Shown: one piece after another, positions 44,001 through 53,700 of the stretch
Numbering within the stretch: the stretch's first letter is position 1
Layout: each line of letters begins with the position of its first letter
Assembly: GCF_011397635.1 (NCBI RefSeq)
Contig: NC_064759.1
Coordinates: 15,334,428 to 15,398,427 of the forward strand
Direction of reading: 5' to 3'
From: Epinephelus fuscoguttatus
Taxonomy: Eukaryota; Chordata; Actinopteri; Perciformes; Serranidae
DNA length: 64,000 bases
Notes under the pieces: model-generated
The model's database searches: none
What the model was told of the DNA's origin: nothing
The model's input: only the letters and a program-made list of their open reading frames with translations
Translations under genes and position numbers: made by a program

Positions 44001-45006
44001 GGGGCCTTTAAAGCACCCCCAAAACTGTAAATAGCTGAGTGATGGTATCTGGATATTTTATGTGGAGTGACATCAACAGTAAAGACTTTTTTTAGACGTA
44101 CTATTTTTGCTCAGAATAATCATACAGAGAGAAGTTTATCTGCTGACCACAACCTAAGCGCAGTAGTCTAGTATGCAGCCACAAGTCATGTTGTGCTGTG
44201 AGTAAGAAGCACAACTCTCACTCTCTCACATCTATTATTATCACACCTGCTCCACCTACATACAGACTACAACAGCTTTAGGCATGCTTTATCATGTCGG
44301 CTATCAAAAGGCAGATTAATAAGGCACTTCACCAGTTTTGATTTATTTACTTCTCATGGGAAGTAATACTCAGCCTGAGAAAACAGTTGTGCAATGTCTT
44401 CTGTGGCTCTGGAGGAGCCTGAGAAAATACCTGATAATGTCATCAGAGGTTATCTCAGCTGTCTGATGTCATTAAAGCATTAAAATGTAAGGCTTACATT
44501 ACAACTCAAGGTTTGGATGTGTGTATTTTTGGGGCAGGATATGTCAAACCAAAGACGCCATTAAGCTGCATTATGGGAAATGTGGGTGTCTTATGAGTTT
44601 GATCCATATGAGGGACCTAAAGTCAGGATATCCTCCAACTTAAGGAAAGTTCAAATTACTGGAGCGCCCCTTTAAACATCATGATGAAAGTTAAGTTAGT
44701 GCAAGTGTGTGACTGCTTTTTCACTCTCTCTCTCATTGCAGGGTTGAAGACAGAAACGACCCAATGTTGCAAAAGATGCGGCGTTACGTCAAGGCGTTCT
44801 CCAAAGACGAGGAAAAAGAGGGACTAGAGAAAACTGATACAATGAAGGGTTCTATGTCAGGCACCCCCAAGCTCAGACCTAAAAACAGAGGAGGCTTTAA
44901 CAACAGGAAGTCTCTGACAGGCTGGCAGATGATTCGCCACAGCGCTTTGGGTTTGGAGATGGAGCAGGACGAGTTCGAGGATGACCAGGACATTAAATAC
45001 GTTTAG
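37440..45006 (+). CDS. trpv6: TRPV5/6-type epithelial calcium channel (TRPV6), complete
   Basis: Apical, constitutively active Ca2+-selective channel; in fish it mediates uptake in gill and skin ionocytes. Exons: 37440-37570, 37662-37759, 37853-37975, 38497-38637, 39741-39839, 39976-40151, 40278-40424, 40517-40596, 40690-40825, 41627-41713, 41803-41879, 42043-42208, 42375-42441, 42575-42843, 42944-43050, 44742-45006. All phases agree and give 722 residues, the usual length. The N-terminus carries ankyrin repeats (about 45-300, e.g. [35 protein letters not shown]). Six TM segments follow: TM1 about 332-352, N-glycosylation site ENYT in the first loop, TM5 about 496-516, pore loop FELSVGLID with Asp545 as filter Asp, TM6 ending [13 protein letters not shown]. 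The start at 37440 fits the family's [17 protein letters not shown] opening. The frame stays open upstream to the acceptor, so an N-terminal extension is possible. Confidence 0.95.
37978..38012 (+). repeat. (CA)n array touching the trpv6 exon 3 donor
   Basis: The donor at 37976 reads gtgcacacac and runs straight into about 16 CA units. The intron therefore lacks a normal purine-rich +3 to +6 donor context. Confidence 0.9.
38703..38880 (+). mobile_element. Old tRNA-derived SINE of a second family
   Basis: The stretch carries an A-box-like tggctctggagttaaacagg, cactaatcggaagat, a B-box-like ggctcgaactcc, and then tgcatgtcaaagtgcccttgg and gatactgaaccccaaactg. This is the body of a widespread fish SINE type. 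No clean target duplication is visible, so the insertion is old. Confidence 0.65.
38969..39700. mobile_element. MITE with ttaaaggtccagt end (family of 43132)
   Basis: The left end ttaaaggtccagtttgtaaaatttagg and the right end ccagtatatccccctaaatccta are the two ends of the element at 43132-43490. Here it is longer and contains an internal repetition (agaggtctcttcctctcc and agaggtttcttcttctcc). It fills most of the intron before exon 39741. Confidence 0.65.
40826..41626 (+). other. trpv6 intron, AT-rich, nothing named
   Basis: A long AT-rich intron between TM1 and TM2. The segment at 40900-40990 (tacttgggtactttacttgacttgagtac) resembles a common fish repeat, but I cannot define borders. Confidence 0.5.
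43132..43490. mobile_element. MITE, about 360 bp with roughly 30-bp inverted ends
   Basis: The left end cttaaaggtccagtgtgtagg is mirrored by the right end cctacacactgctcctttaaag. It sits in the last trpv6 intron. A related element lies at 38969 and a fragment at 52395-52514. There is no coding content. Confidence 0.8.
43491..44741 (+). other. Rest of the last trpv6 intron
   Basis: I see no coding sequence. Short stretches (ccgccagtcatttttgtgtcatctggcgg at about 43645-43685) form small inverted repeats but are not assigned to an element. Confidence 0.5.
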
Positions 45007-45290
45007 GAAGAGACTCTGCCTGAGCCTGAAGTGCATTCTCCTTCCCCTGGACATATGAAGTGAGGTGTTGATGAACAGACTTGCAAGACGAGGACTCAGC
45101 TGACTCAGTCTGCCTTTATATTCAACGGTGCAATTGTTCCTGCAGTATTATGCTATAGAAAAGAGTGTGTTATTTTTATAACAATATACAACATATGTAG
45201 CAGTAATATATGCAAAGCTAAGATATAGAGAAACATAGACATCAGCTTATTATATAGTTGCATGAATGTTTTTATATGAGAATAAAACTT
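45007..45290 (+). other. trpv6: trpv6 3' UTR with poly(A) signal
   Basis: It follows the TAG at 45004-45006. AATAAA at 45281-45286 is the likely poly(A) signal. The last part of this UTR is duplicated at about 50290-50430 beside the intact lectin gene. Confidence 0.6.
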
Positions 45291-46790
45291 TGTTGAAACA
45301 AACTTACTGGCTCTCATTTGTGGAAAAAGTTGGACAGCAGTACATTGAATCATACAGTATATTTGAGTGACATACTCTTGATGGTGTTTGACTATTGCAC
45401 TGTAATCACAGGATGTCGGTGACGTTTCCTCATACAACTGTTCGTATGATATCTTATGAATTAGCACCCCACGAATAACATTACATACTTGTAATATGTT
45501 ATGTAGGTTAGGTTTAGGAAAAAACAGATAGTGATGATGTACCTTAAAATAACTCATACTTGGGGTAAAGTCCTGTGTTTGTTTGACCAACCCACCACCC
45601 CAGTCTGCCTCCCTTTTGGAAACTTTCGAGGCCCCCAGGAACACTTTGCCTTGCTTCCAATTTTTCCCTGTGGCCACATGCGGTATTACAGAAAATAAAA
45701 AATCTCCTGTGTCCCAGAAAGCATTTTCCCCATTGACCACCATTGTGAAAGTTGACAGGACGCCTTGGACTGCAAAAATGTCAAATATCACTTTTACATT
45801 TATGAATTTTTCTTGGTGTATGCGCCAGGTGAGACGCTTTATTAGAATGAAAAGGCGCCATCTTGGCATCCAGTATCTACTTATTGTTACACATCTATGT
45901 TTCACATACAAAACTGTCTGGAATCTGATTTACACAGATCTAAACATCAATGTCCTAATTACATGTAAAATAGAAATTAATATAAAAAAGAAAAGAAGGG
46001 ACATGAGCACAAAAAAGAGAAGAACAACCAGAGAATACACGGATAAAATGTGCCACAGGTGAGATGATTAGTCGGGTCATCAATCATTCATCACCTGCAG
46101 CTCCTCTTTGTCTCAGCCCGATCCAGTACATTTTCTCTTTCTGAGTCAGAGGACTCTGTAAGAGTGATTGACATTTACAATATTGAGCAAATTATGTCAT
46201 GTCATGGTCAAGTTACATCAGATCCACCTGAACACCAGAGCCAGAGCTCCTCCTCTGGCCCTCGTACCAGCTCAGCCTGTAGGTGGACAGGTAAAAACAC
46301 GACCAGCTAAGAGTCAGCCACCCGTCAGCGCACTGCCGACAGCTGAGATCTGGAAGGAAAGACGGATCAGTGCAGAAAATTCTCCAAGAAAAACACTGCA
46401 CTCTGCAAATGTGGTCTAAACTACACGAGTAAATAATGAAGCTGACCTTGAGATTTCCTTCTTTTCTGTATCTTCAGTTGGCTTTGTGTGGTAGAAAAGG
46501 AACGTGTGATTGTGCATTTTCATGGTGTGTCAGTGTGTGTATATGTATGTGTCTGCGTGTAATCACAAATGACTTTGGGGTAGAGGAAAGGAAAGAGGGA
46601 ACAATATGCAGACTGAACTCAGCTGATTCTTGGTTTAAATTAAATAAAACATTCTCAGTTCTCTAAAATCAGAGAGACTGTGATCTAACCTCCTTGGAAG
46701 CCTGTTTTAAAAAAACCCCAAACAATTCTGGCAACTGTGAAAGCAGAACTGTCACTAAAAACATGCTGACTGAGCCATGACGCCAGACCC
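45205..46790 (-). pseudogene. Partial, decayed tandem copy of the C-type-lectin-like gene
   Basis: Minus-strand segments align with the intact gene at 50.3-53.1 kb. 45205-45345 matches 50290-50430, 45900-46400 matches 52100-52750, and 46570-46790 matches 52860-53060. The copy of the first lectin-domain exon (46230-46355) keeps CRQCADGWLT and CFYLSTYRL. It has lost 17 and 13 bases, which shifts the frame and removes a domain Cys. The copy of the next exon (about 46085-46150) keeps YWIGL but lacks the following segment. The last exon is absent. Between the flanks, 45370-45890 holds unrelated repeat-like sequence. It cannot encode a lectin domain. Confidence 0.85.
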
Positions 46791-47458
46791 TCTCTCTCGG
46801 CTGGAGGAACACGTATAGCATTCGACTTTGCATCACCTTCATGACCGCTGGAGGCCAGGATCCACTCCTGGCTTCCTGTGACTTCCTGTGAGTTAGAAGG
46901 CTCCCTCGGCTAGGTCACTCAGTGAAAGGTTTTTCCCAAGTGGTGCAGGACACATGGTGAGATACAGTAGTTCATTAACCTGCAGTTGCTGTTGAATGAT
47001 GGCAAATAGTGCATCAACCTTGAAAGTATATGGAGCTGTCATTTCAGCAGGGCAGGTAAGGGTGGACAACCAGACAAGAAGGGTTACACTATCTGATTAG
47101 TCAGCATTTGAAGGACGCACAAAGGCGTAGACCATCAGTTGCACCATTATGGGTAATGAAACTAGTGTTAAGGTCTTTGTGGTTGCCCCTGTTTGTACTG
47201 TTATGACACACAGAATTTAGGTGGTTGTCTCCTAAGAAGGCATTAGTGTTTGTATCATCAACAAGGCCAGTGGGTGAACTCTACCCTATCAGTGGGCCAC
47301 ATGAGCATGCATTGGATGGTTCAGGGGTTACGCTACCACTGAATCCATCCTTCCTGCCAAAGAGAGTGCCTTCCTCGTATGTTTGCCAAGCCATTAAGTT
47401 GGGGGCACTGAGTCCACCAGGTTCATCTTAGGAGGCAGAGGGATCAGAGCTAAGGTGT
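46791..47458. other. Intergenic, nothing recognised
   Basis: No conserved open frame or repeat that I can name lies between the lectin pseudogene and the inverted-repeat element. Confidence 0.5.
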
Positions 47459-48271
47459 CATGGGATGTTTCTCAAAGTCAAGGAAGGACCCTCAAATGGC
47501 CAAATTCGAAGGACGCTACGGCATAGACCTTCGCCGAAGGACTGTTCCAATGTCAAGGAGTTTCACAAAGGACTAAGTCCTTCTTTTAGAGAAATTGGAA
47601 GGATGTTGCTTTAAAATCCCCACAATGCTTTGCACATGATTTGCTGAGGGCGGGGCCTCTTCAATGAAACCTGCGCCAGCAGAGCTCTGCAGGATTTAGA
47701 TAAACATGTCAATTATTTGGATTAATGTCTGCACACATAATGAGACTTTTTTGAAATAACGTTATTTAGATAACACATAAAAGTTTTTAAATTAATCAAT
47801 CACAGCAGAGACAGAGCGTTTAGTGTCTCCCTCCCCTCCTCCTCCCACTATTCACATGATAATGACATGATAACTGCTTTCACTCTGTCGGTTTCAATTG
47901 GTGTATTTTCGGGGCAATCCCGCAGGACCACAGTAAACACATTAGAATATCCTGCAGGTCAAAGCATCACTCATTTGTTTTGAGGTGAACTTTTGTAGCT
48001 GTTGTCTTTACTTCATTACTGCACTTTCTCTTAAATATGATCCAGAAATATATTCTCCCTAAAAGTCACGTGATTCTGACAATACTGATACATGTGTTTA
48101 AAATTGTACAACAACATTAGAGAGTGCCAAAATGATCACAGTAACTGAAACCTCAGTCTGCTGAGGGTTAATGACACACCTGGGGACACTCATTAGCCTG
48201 TTCCAATGTGTGCTCACTGAATGGTAGGGAGGACTCTTGTCTTGCCTCTTTGACTTTGAGAAACACCCATG
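47459..48271. mobile_element. Non-autonomous DNA element, about 810 bp, inverted ends
   Basis: The left end catgggatgtttctcaaagtc and the right end gactttgagaaacacccatg are inverted copies of about 20-25 bp with one gap. No transposase frame lies between them. The superfamily is not assigned because no clear target duplication is visible. Confidence 0.65.
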
Positions 48272-48279
48272 GACTCTGC

Positions 48280-48700
48280 TGGAGCTTCCTGCTCCTCTTA
48301 ACCCCACCCTCCTGCTGCTTCTCCTGCACACAGCCCCCTACTCATCAGCCTAGCAGTGACCTGCCCAGCTGGCCCACACACCTGTAGCTCGTCTGCTCGT
48401 TTAGTTTTCAGAACATGTACCAGTCAGTTTGCCAATCATAGTTTGTGCTTCTACTTCATATCCCATGTGTTGTTTGTGTTGCCTTTGTGGATTCTGACCT
48501 GTGCCTGCTTACCTGGTTTCAACCTTTGTCTGATGCCTCTGTACCTCTGCCTGATAATCTTGATTTTTGGTTTTAACTCTTGGAGCAGTCTGTACTTTGC
48601 CTGCCTGAAATCTTCAGTAAAGCCTTGGTTTTTGTCTTACTCCTGACTCTGCCCTGTGATTCTGCATGTAGGTCCTCTCTGGTTTATGACATCAGGTGCC
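48280..48700 (+). repeat. Retroelement-like pyrimidine-rich segment
   Basis: Repeated ctgcctg / gacctgtgcctgc words end in actctgccctgtgattctgc and taggtcctc. Fish retroelement ends often look like this. No coding part or clear border is visible, so the call is tentative. Confidence 0.3.
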
Positions 48701-48704
48701 CAGA

Positions 48705-50153
48705 GGGTTATTCCATAAAGTGAAAACTCTGAGTATGTTAACCCTGAAATGAGGGAAACTCTGGGTTTTCAGTTCCAGAAAGAGAGGTAAATCAAACTCT
48801 GAGTCAATCACCATGGCAGCTGAGTCTGTGAACCTAACCTGCTCGCTGACAGTTTTTCTTTAATAAACCCTGAGGTTTTTCTCTGTCTCCTCCCTCTTAC
48901 ACGCTGTTTCATTTCCTCATTCATTCAGTCCGTGTCAAAGTTTGTATCGAAGCGCGTTAATTAGCAGAGATTTACCGTCTGTCACAGTCTAAATCCTGCT
49001 GGATATTAGTTTGTTACTCAGGACTGTCTTAAGTTACTGAATTTATGCACATCAATCATTTCTTTGGACATCAGTTTTTGTCTTTACATTCAAATATTAC
49101 ACAGCGAGAATTCACCCTCAGCTCAGAATCAAACCTCTGTCCTTTTTATATTTATTATTTTTTATAACACTGTGCACAAGGATCAGACTGTCAGTCTGTT
49201 AGAGCAGCTCCCAAATGTTTATTGCACATAATGTGTAGGTCTAATTATTTAAATTTTAAAAATCGGTATGAAGCTTTAGACACGTAGTATCAATGACTAA
49301 TGATCTCTATCACTGATGTCATTGGTCGCACTGATGGAACATAATTCCTATAGACTAATATTGGGGATTATGTGTTAATATTTCTGAGTGAGCAATGGTA
49401 CAGCATTTCACTGTCTTTAAATTTACTACATTTGTAGCTGAAATAAAATCACTGAATGCTGTTGAGTCAAGATACAAATAGATGTCCAACATTTTCAAAT
49501 CTACTGTATTTTAACCTCAACGTCTTTTCAGGTGCAAATCACCAAACATATTATTACTGGGTCAGACTGTGAGTTTACAGTCATGTCTTTATGTCTTTGA
49601 TCTATAGCCTAGACTATATGTTTTAAATCTTCTGCCTCCTGTGTTTTTCCCCATCAGATTAAATCTCAACAAATAGGCCTATATTATTAATATAATGTAA
49701 TGTATCTACAGCCTGATACACAGCCACTTTATCTTCCTTAAGGAAATGTAAGTCTGATAAATGATGACTAAACGGACAACACTGAATAAAACTTTTTTAT
49801 TAACTTTATGGTTAACTTATTTACACTTTCCTCACTCTGACTCAGGCTCTTCTTTTAAAGATAAACGTGCACCGTCTGCTACACGTGCATTAATATCTCT
49901 ATATCCACTGGATTAAAATGGAGGCACTGTCTTTTATTTACCTGTTGCCATGGTGAATCGTGGAGTCGGAGCTCCATTGATGATGGCTTTTTATTGTCGG
50001 CTTAACTCAGAGTGAACATACTCAAGAGTTGACTGAACTAACTCAAATCAGCTGTTCTGGAACCGGTAACTCAGAGTTTCCCATCTCAGGGTAAATCAAC
50101 TCAGAGTTCAGGGTTAGACTCAGAGTTTGTTGAACCTCCTACCTGGAATACCC
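48705..50153. mobile_element. Harbinger-like non-autonomous element, about 1.45 kb
   Basis: The left end gggttattccataaag, with inner actctgagtatgttaaccctg and ggttttcagttccagaa, is mirrored by the right end. On the minus strand the right end reads ggggtattccaggtagg, then actctgagt, accctgagatgggaaactc and ggttccagaac. The imperfect inverted ends reach about 80 bp or more. The ends and the repeated aactctgagtt words resemble fish PIF/Harbinger derivatives. No transposase was found. Confidence 0.7.
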
Positions 50154-50289
50154 CTCAGCTCAGGCACTCAGGGCATATGTTGAAGTCAGTGCCAATTTAC
50201 CCAAGATTGACAAACTTTAGGTCTGTTAAGGGTACTGTAAGAAGGGTGAACCCTCTACCCTAACCTCAAAACAGAGACTAGCAGTGGTG

Positions 50290-50430
50290 TATTCTAAGCT
50301 AAAATAAAGTGAAACACAGACATTTAACTTCTTATGTAGTTTAATAAACAGATTTATATGAGAATAAAACCATGCTGAAACAAACCTACTGACCCCTATT
50401 TGTGGGAGAAAAGTCAGACAGCAGTACAAG
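50290..50430 (+). repeat. Duplicated copy of the trpv6 3' end
   Basis: The plus strand shares tttatatgagaataaaac, tgaaacaaac and gacagcagtac with 45270-45345, which lies at the end of trpv6. It includes a second AATAAA. It marks one border of the tandem duplication that created the lectin pseudogene. Confidence 0.7.
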
Positions 50431-50732
50431 ACATATGAAAGAGTGAAGTTCACTGGATAGTGCTTACATAGTAAGTGTTTATAAGCAGGGCTGACATGCT
50501 AGAATAAGGCAACACAATGCTACAAGAAAATATAATATATAATAAAATCTGACTAAGCATCTCTTCACATAAAAAACTATCATCTAAATGCTTCATTACA
50601 TTTCCTTGCTGGTTAGTACTGGTTTAAGTGTAAAGTGGAAAGATACAATATTCAGAATGTTATGGAGGAGTTGATGCTGGTTGATCGAAAATTGGTTTGC
50701 TCATTATTCTGTTAGAAGACAGACTGACGTTG

Positions 50733-53700
50733 TCAGAGCTGCAGCTGACAGATGAAGTAGGTGGCAGCTCCACAGGAAGCTTTGATCCAGTTCTTCGCAC
50801 GTGGCTTGTCAGTGCTGAGGATCCCACAATCCCCCTCTGATGTGAAGTCTGCCCAATAGCTGCAAACAAAAGGAGAGAATACTGACTTTCACGTCGTGAT
50901 CAAAGGATGTTGTGGTTATTATATTTTAGGAAAGCAGGCAGAAAATAAATCTGGGTGTTCTCTTGTTTTTTTTGGGCACTATGATATACACTCCACTTTA
51001 TTAGGCACACCTGTGCAATCTATTGCAATTCAATGCAACAGTCCTGCCTATTGTTGGAGTTGTGAAAATTATAAATAAAATTATAACATAACCAAGGTTT
51101 TAAGGCCTCTATGACTAGATTTGAATTGGATATGGTTAACGTGCCAGGAGGAGCATTTCAAAGTCTAAAACATGTCATTTCCTGTCGCCATTAGGTGGCG
51201 CTATGAGTATCACAGAATATTGTCATATAGATACGTTCAGGGCAGACTATTATGAATCCTGTGAAGTTTGGTGGAGATCAAAGTTAGAGCAAAAATTTGA
51301 CGCTGCGCCACGGGCGTGCCCTTCAACATGAGGTAGATCTTGTATTAAATTTTGATCACACAGTAGTCAAGCTTGCACAAACCAATTTGGAATTCTGTAG
51401 GAGGAGTCTGTTAAAATACAACATGTGGGAAATGCCAAAAATAACAACAGAATTCAAAATGGCCGACTTCCTGTTGGATTAAGGGAATGGGTCCAAGGGA
51501 CTATTTTGTGCAACTGGGCATGATAGACGTGTGCTGATTTTCGTGCATTCCGCTAAAAACATGCGGTCCGTGCTCATGTTTAGAGGGCATGGCCAAGTGA
51601 TTTTGCCCTGCCCCCTTATGAAAGCCATATCGCAAGTAAATTTATACGGCAACTGAAACACACGCGAAAATTTGCCCTTTTTTGAGTGTGTTAAACCCCC
51701 CCAAAAGGCGATTCACTCCAGAGAAAAATAATAATAATTCCTTCAGTCGATGGTTGGTGCTCTGGTCCTAATTAAATGTGTCAACATTGAGGATGTGGTT
51801 CTGATGGTCAGAGGGGTTTCTTATATTGTGCCCCCTGCAGGACAATGTAATGATGTAATGTAGTCCAGTCAACAAAATGTTAAACTATGACCTCAGTAAT
51901 AAACATGCAATTTAATTTACCCATTTCCAACAATGTCACCAAGAACTGTATGTTATGAAGTTTGTAAAGGTGAAATTTGAGGCTGGATGGCAGTAGATGG
52001 TGCAGGTGTACCTAATAAAATGGCCACTGAGGATTCTGACTGAAAGAAATTCCATAAAGAGACCCAAAACACTTTCAGACAAAATGCAAAACTTGCACAT
52101 TATGGAATCTGATCTCTACACATCTAAACATCAGTGTCCCAAATATATATGTTAACAAGCATGAAAAAGAAAAAGGGACAAGACTACAAAAAAGAAGAAG
52201 CAGAGACCACATGCATAAAATGTGCTTCAGCTGAGATGATTGGTCCCTTTATCACCTCTTTGTCAGCGCAGCATTGTTGACCCAGCTCCATTCGGCCCCA
52301 TGGTATTTCAGCCCGATCCAGTAATTCATGTTTCCTTTCGTAGTGAGATAGTCCTAGAAGAGAAAGCACCATTAATATTTACATAAAATCGGGGTTTACT
52401 TGATGCCTCCTCTCAAAAACATATGGATCAGGTGATTTAACCTGATATTTATTTTACTGTATTCAATTTCTGCCAGTATATCCCCCTAAATCTTACACAC
52501 TGGACCTTTAAACGTCATGGCTAAAGGGAAGGAAGTGACATCAGGCCCACCTGAACACGCCAGCTGTTAACAACAGCCAGAGCTCCTCCTCTGGCGCTGC
52601 AGTTCTTCTGGCTCTCGTCCCAGTTCAGCCTGTAGGTGGACAGGTAAAAGCACGACGAGCCAAAAGTCAGCCATCCATCAGCGCACTGCCGACAGCCGAG
52701 ATCTGGAAGGAGAGAGGGATCAGTGCAGAAAATTCTCCAACGAGGAAAAGTTTTCTGTATCTTCCTTATGGTTTTCTTGTCATTTTTTGCCCATAGTTTG
52801 TGTATACATGCACGCACTTTTAAATGTCTGTACTTGTGTGTGTTTGTGTCTAACTACGTAGCGATCTCAAAGGATTTTGGTCAAAGAGGAAACAATAAAG
52901 CTGATTAAACTCAGCTGACTCTCAGCATAGATTAAATAAAACATTCTCAGTTCTCTAAAAATACACGACCACATGAACTAACTTCCCCAGAGGCCTAAAA
53001 AAAAAAAAAATTTGGCAAATGTAAAGCAGAACTGTCACTAGAAACAGGGAGACTGAGAAAGTATCATTTGTTTTTCTTTTGGGTTTTAGGGTTTTTAGGG
53101 TTCTCCACCTGGCATCACACTCACGTTGGGGTTGCATCCTGGGGAAGAGAGCCTGGCACTTCTCCTGGCTGCACGTAGGCTCAAGCGGAGGAAGTGCCCT
53201 GTTTACTTCTACAGTTTCCACTCTCTCGGGGCAGTCTGTGGTGCCAGATTGGACTGGAAATCAGAGCACAGTGGGAGGAGTTGTGAGGGAAAAGAACAAT
53301 GCCTGCAGGCTACAGCAGTGCAATCGGACACACTTTTTTATTCCTGTATCTGTTAAAACCAAAAACAAAGTGATCCTGATATATATTTTCTTTTACATAT
53401 GCACTGCCAGTGAAACATACAGTCCTCTCATGATCTGCTTGGGTGTTAAAAACATACTCCAGCCTGTTGTTGTTTGTTTTTATGGTGCCATCATGGCTGC
53501 AGATACTTACGTTTCAGACTGAGGGTAATGACGATCACCAGCAGGATCAGGCAGAGTATGGCGAGGAGCACACACACGACACGGTACCAACGTGTGTTTC
53601 CGGCAGTCTCTTTGCCTGAGGAGGAAAACATCAGCCTGGTGTCACAGAGATATTCGATAAAGAGCACAAACACAAAGCACCATCAAGGCTCCGGCCTACC

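Noticed and set aside
45153..45911. 252-codon minus-strand frame, one of the longest in the window
   Set aside because: It runs through the trpv6 3' UTR, the lectin pseudogene and a repeat insert. It has no conserved domain and an odd Ile/Tyr/His-rich composition.
53079..53522. 147-codon plus-strand frame opposite the lectin TM exon
   Set aside because: It lies mostly in an intron and is antisense to a well-supported exon at its end, with no conserved content.
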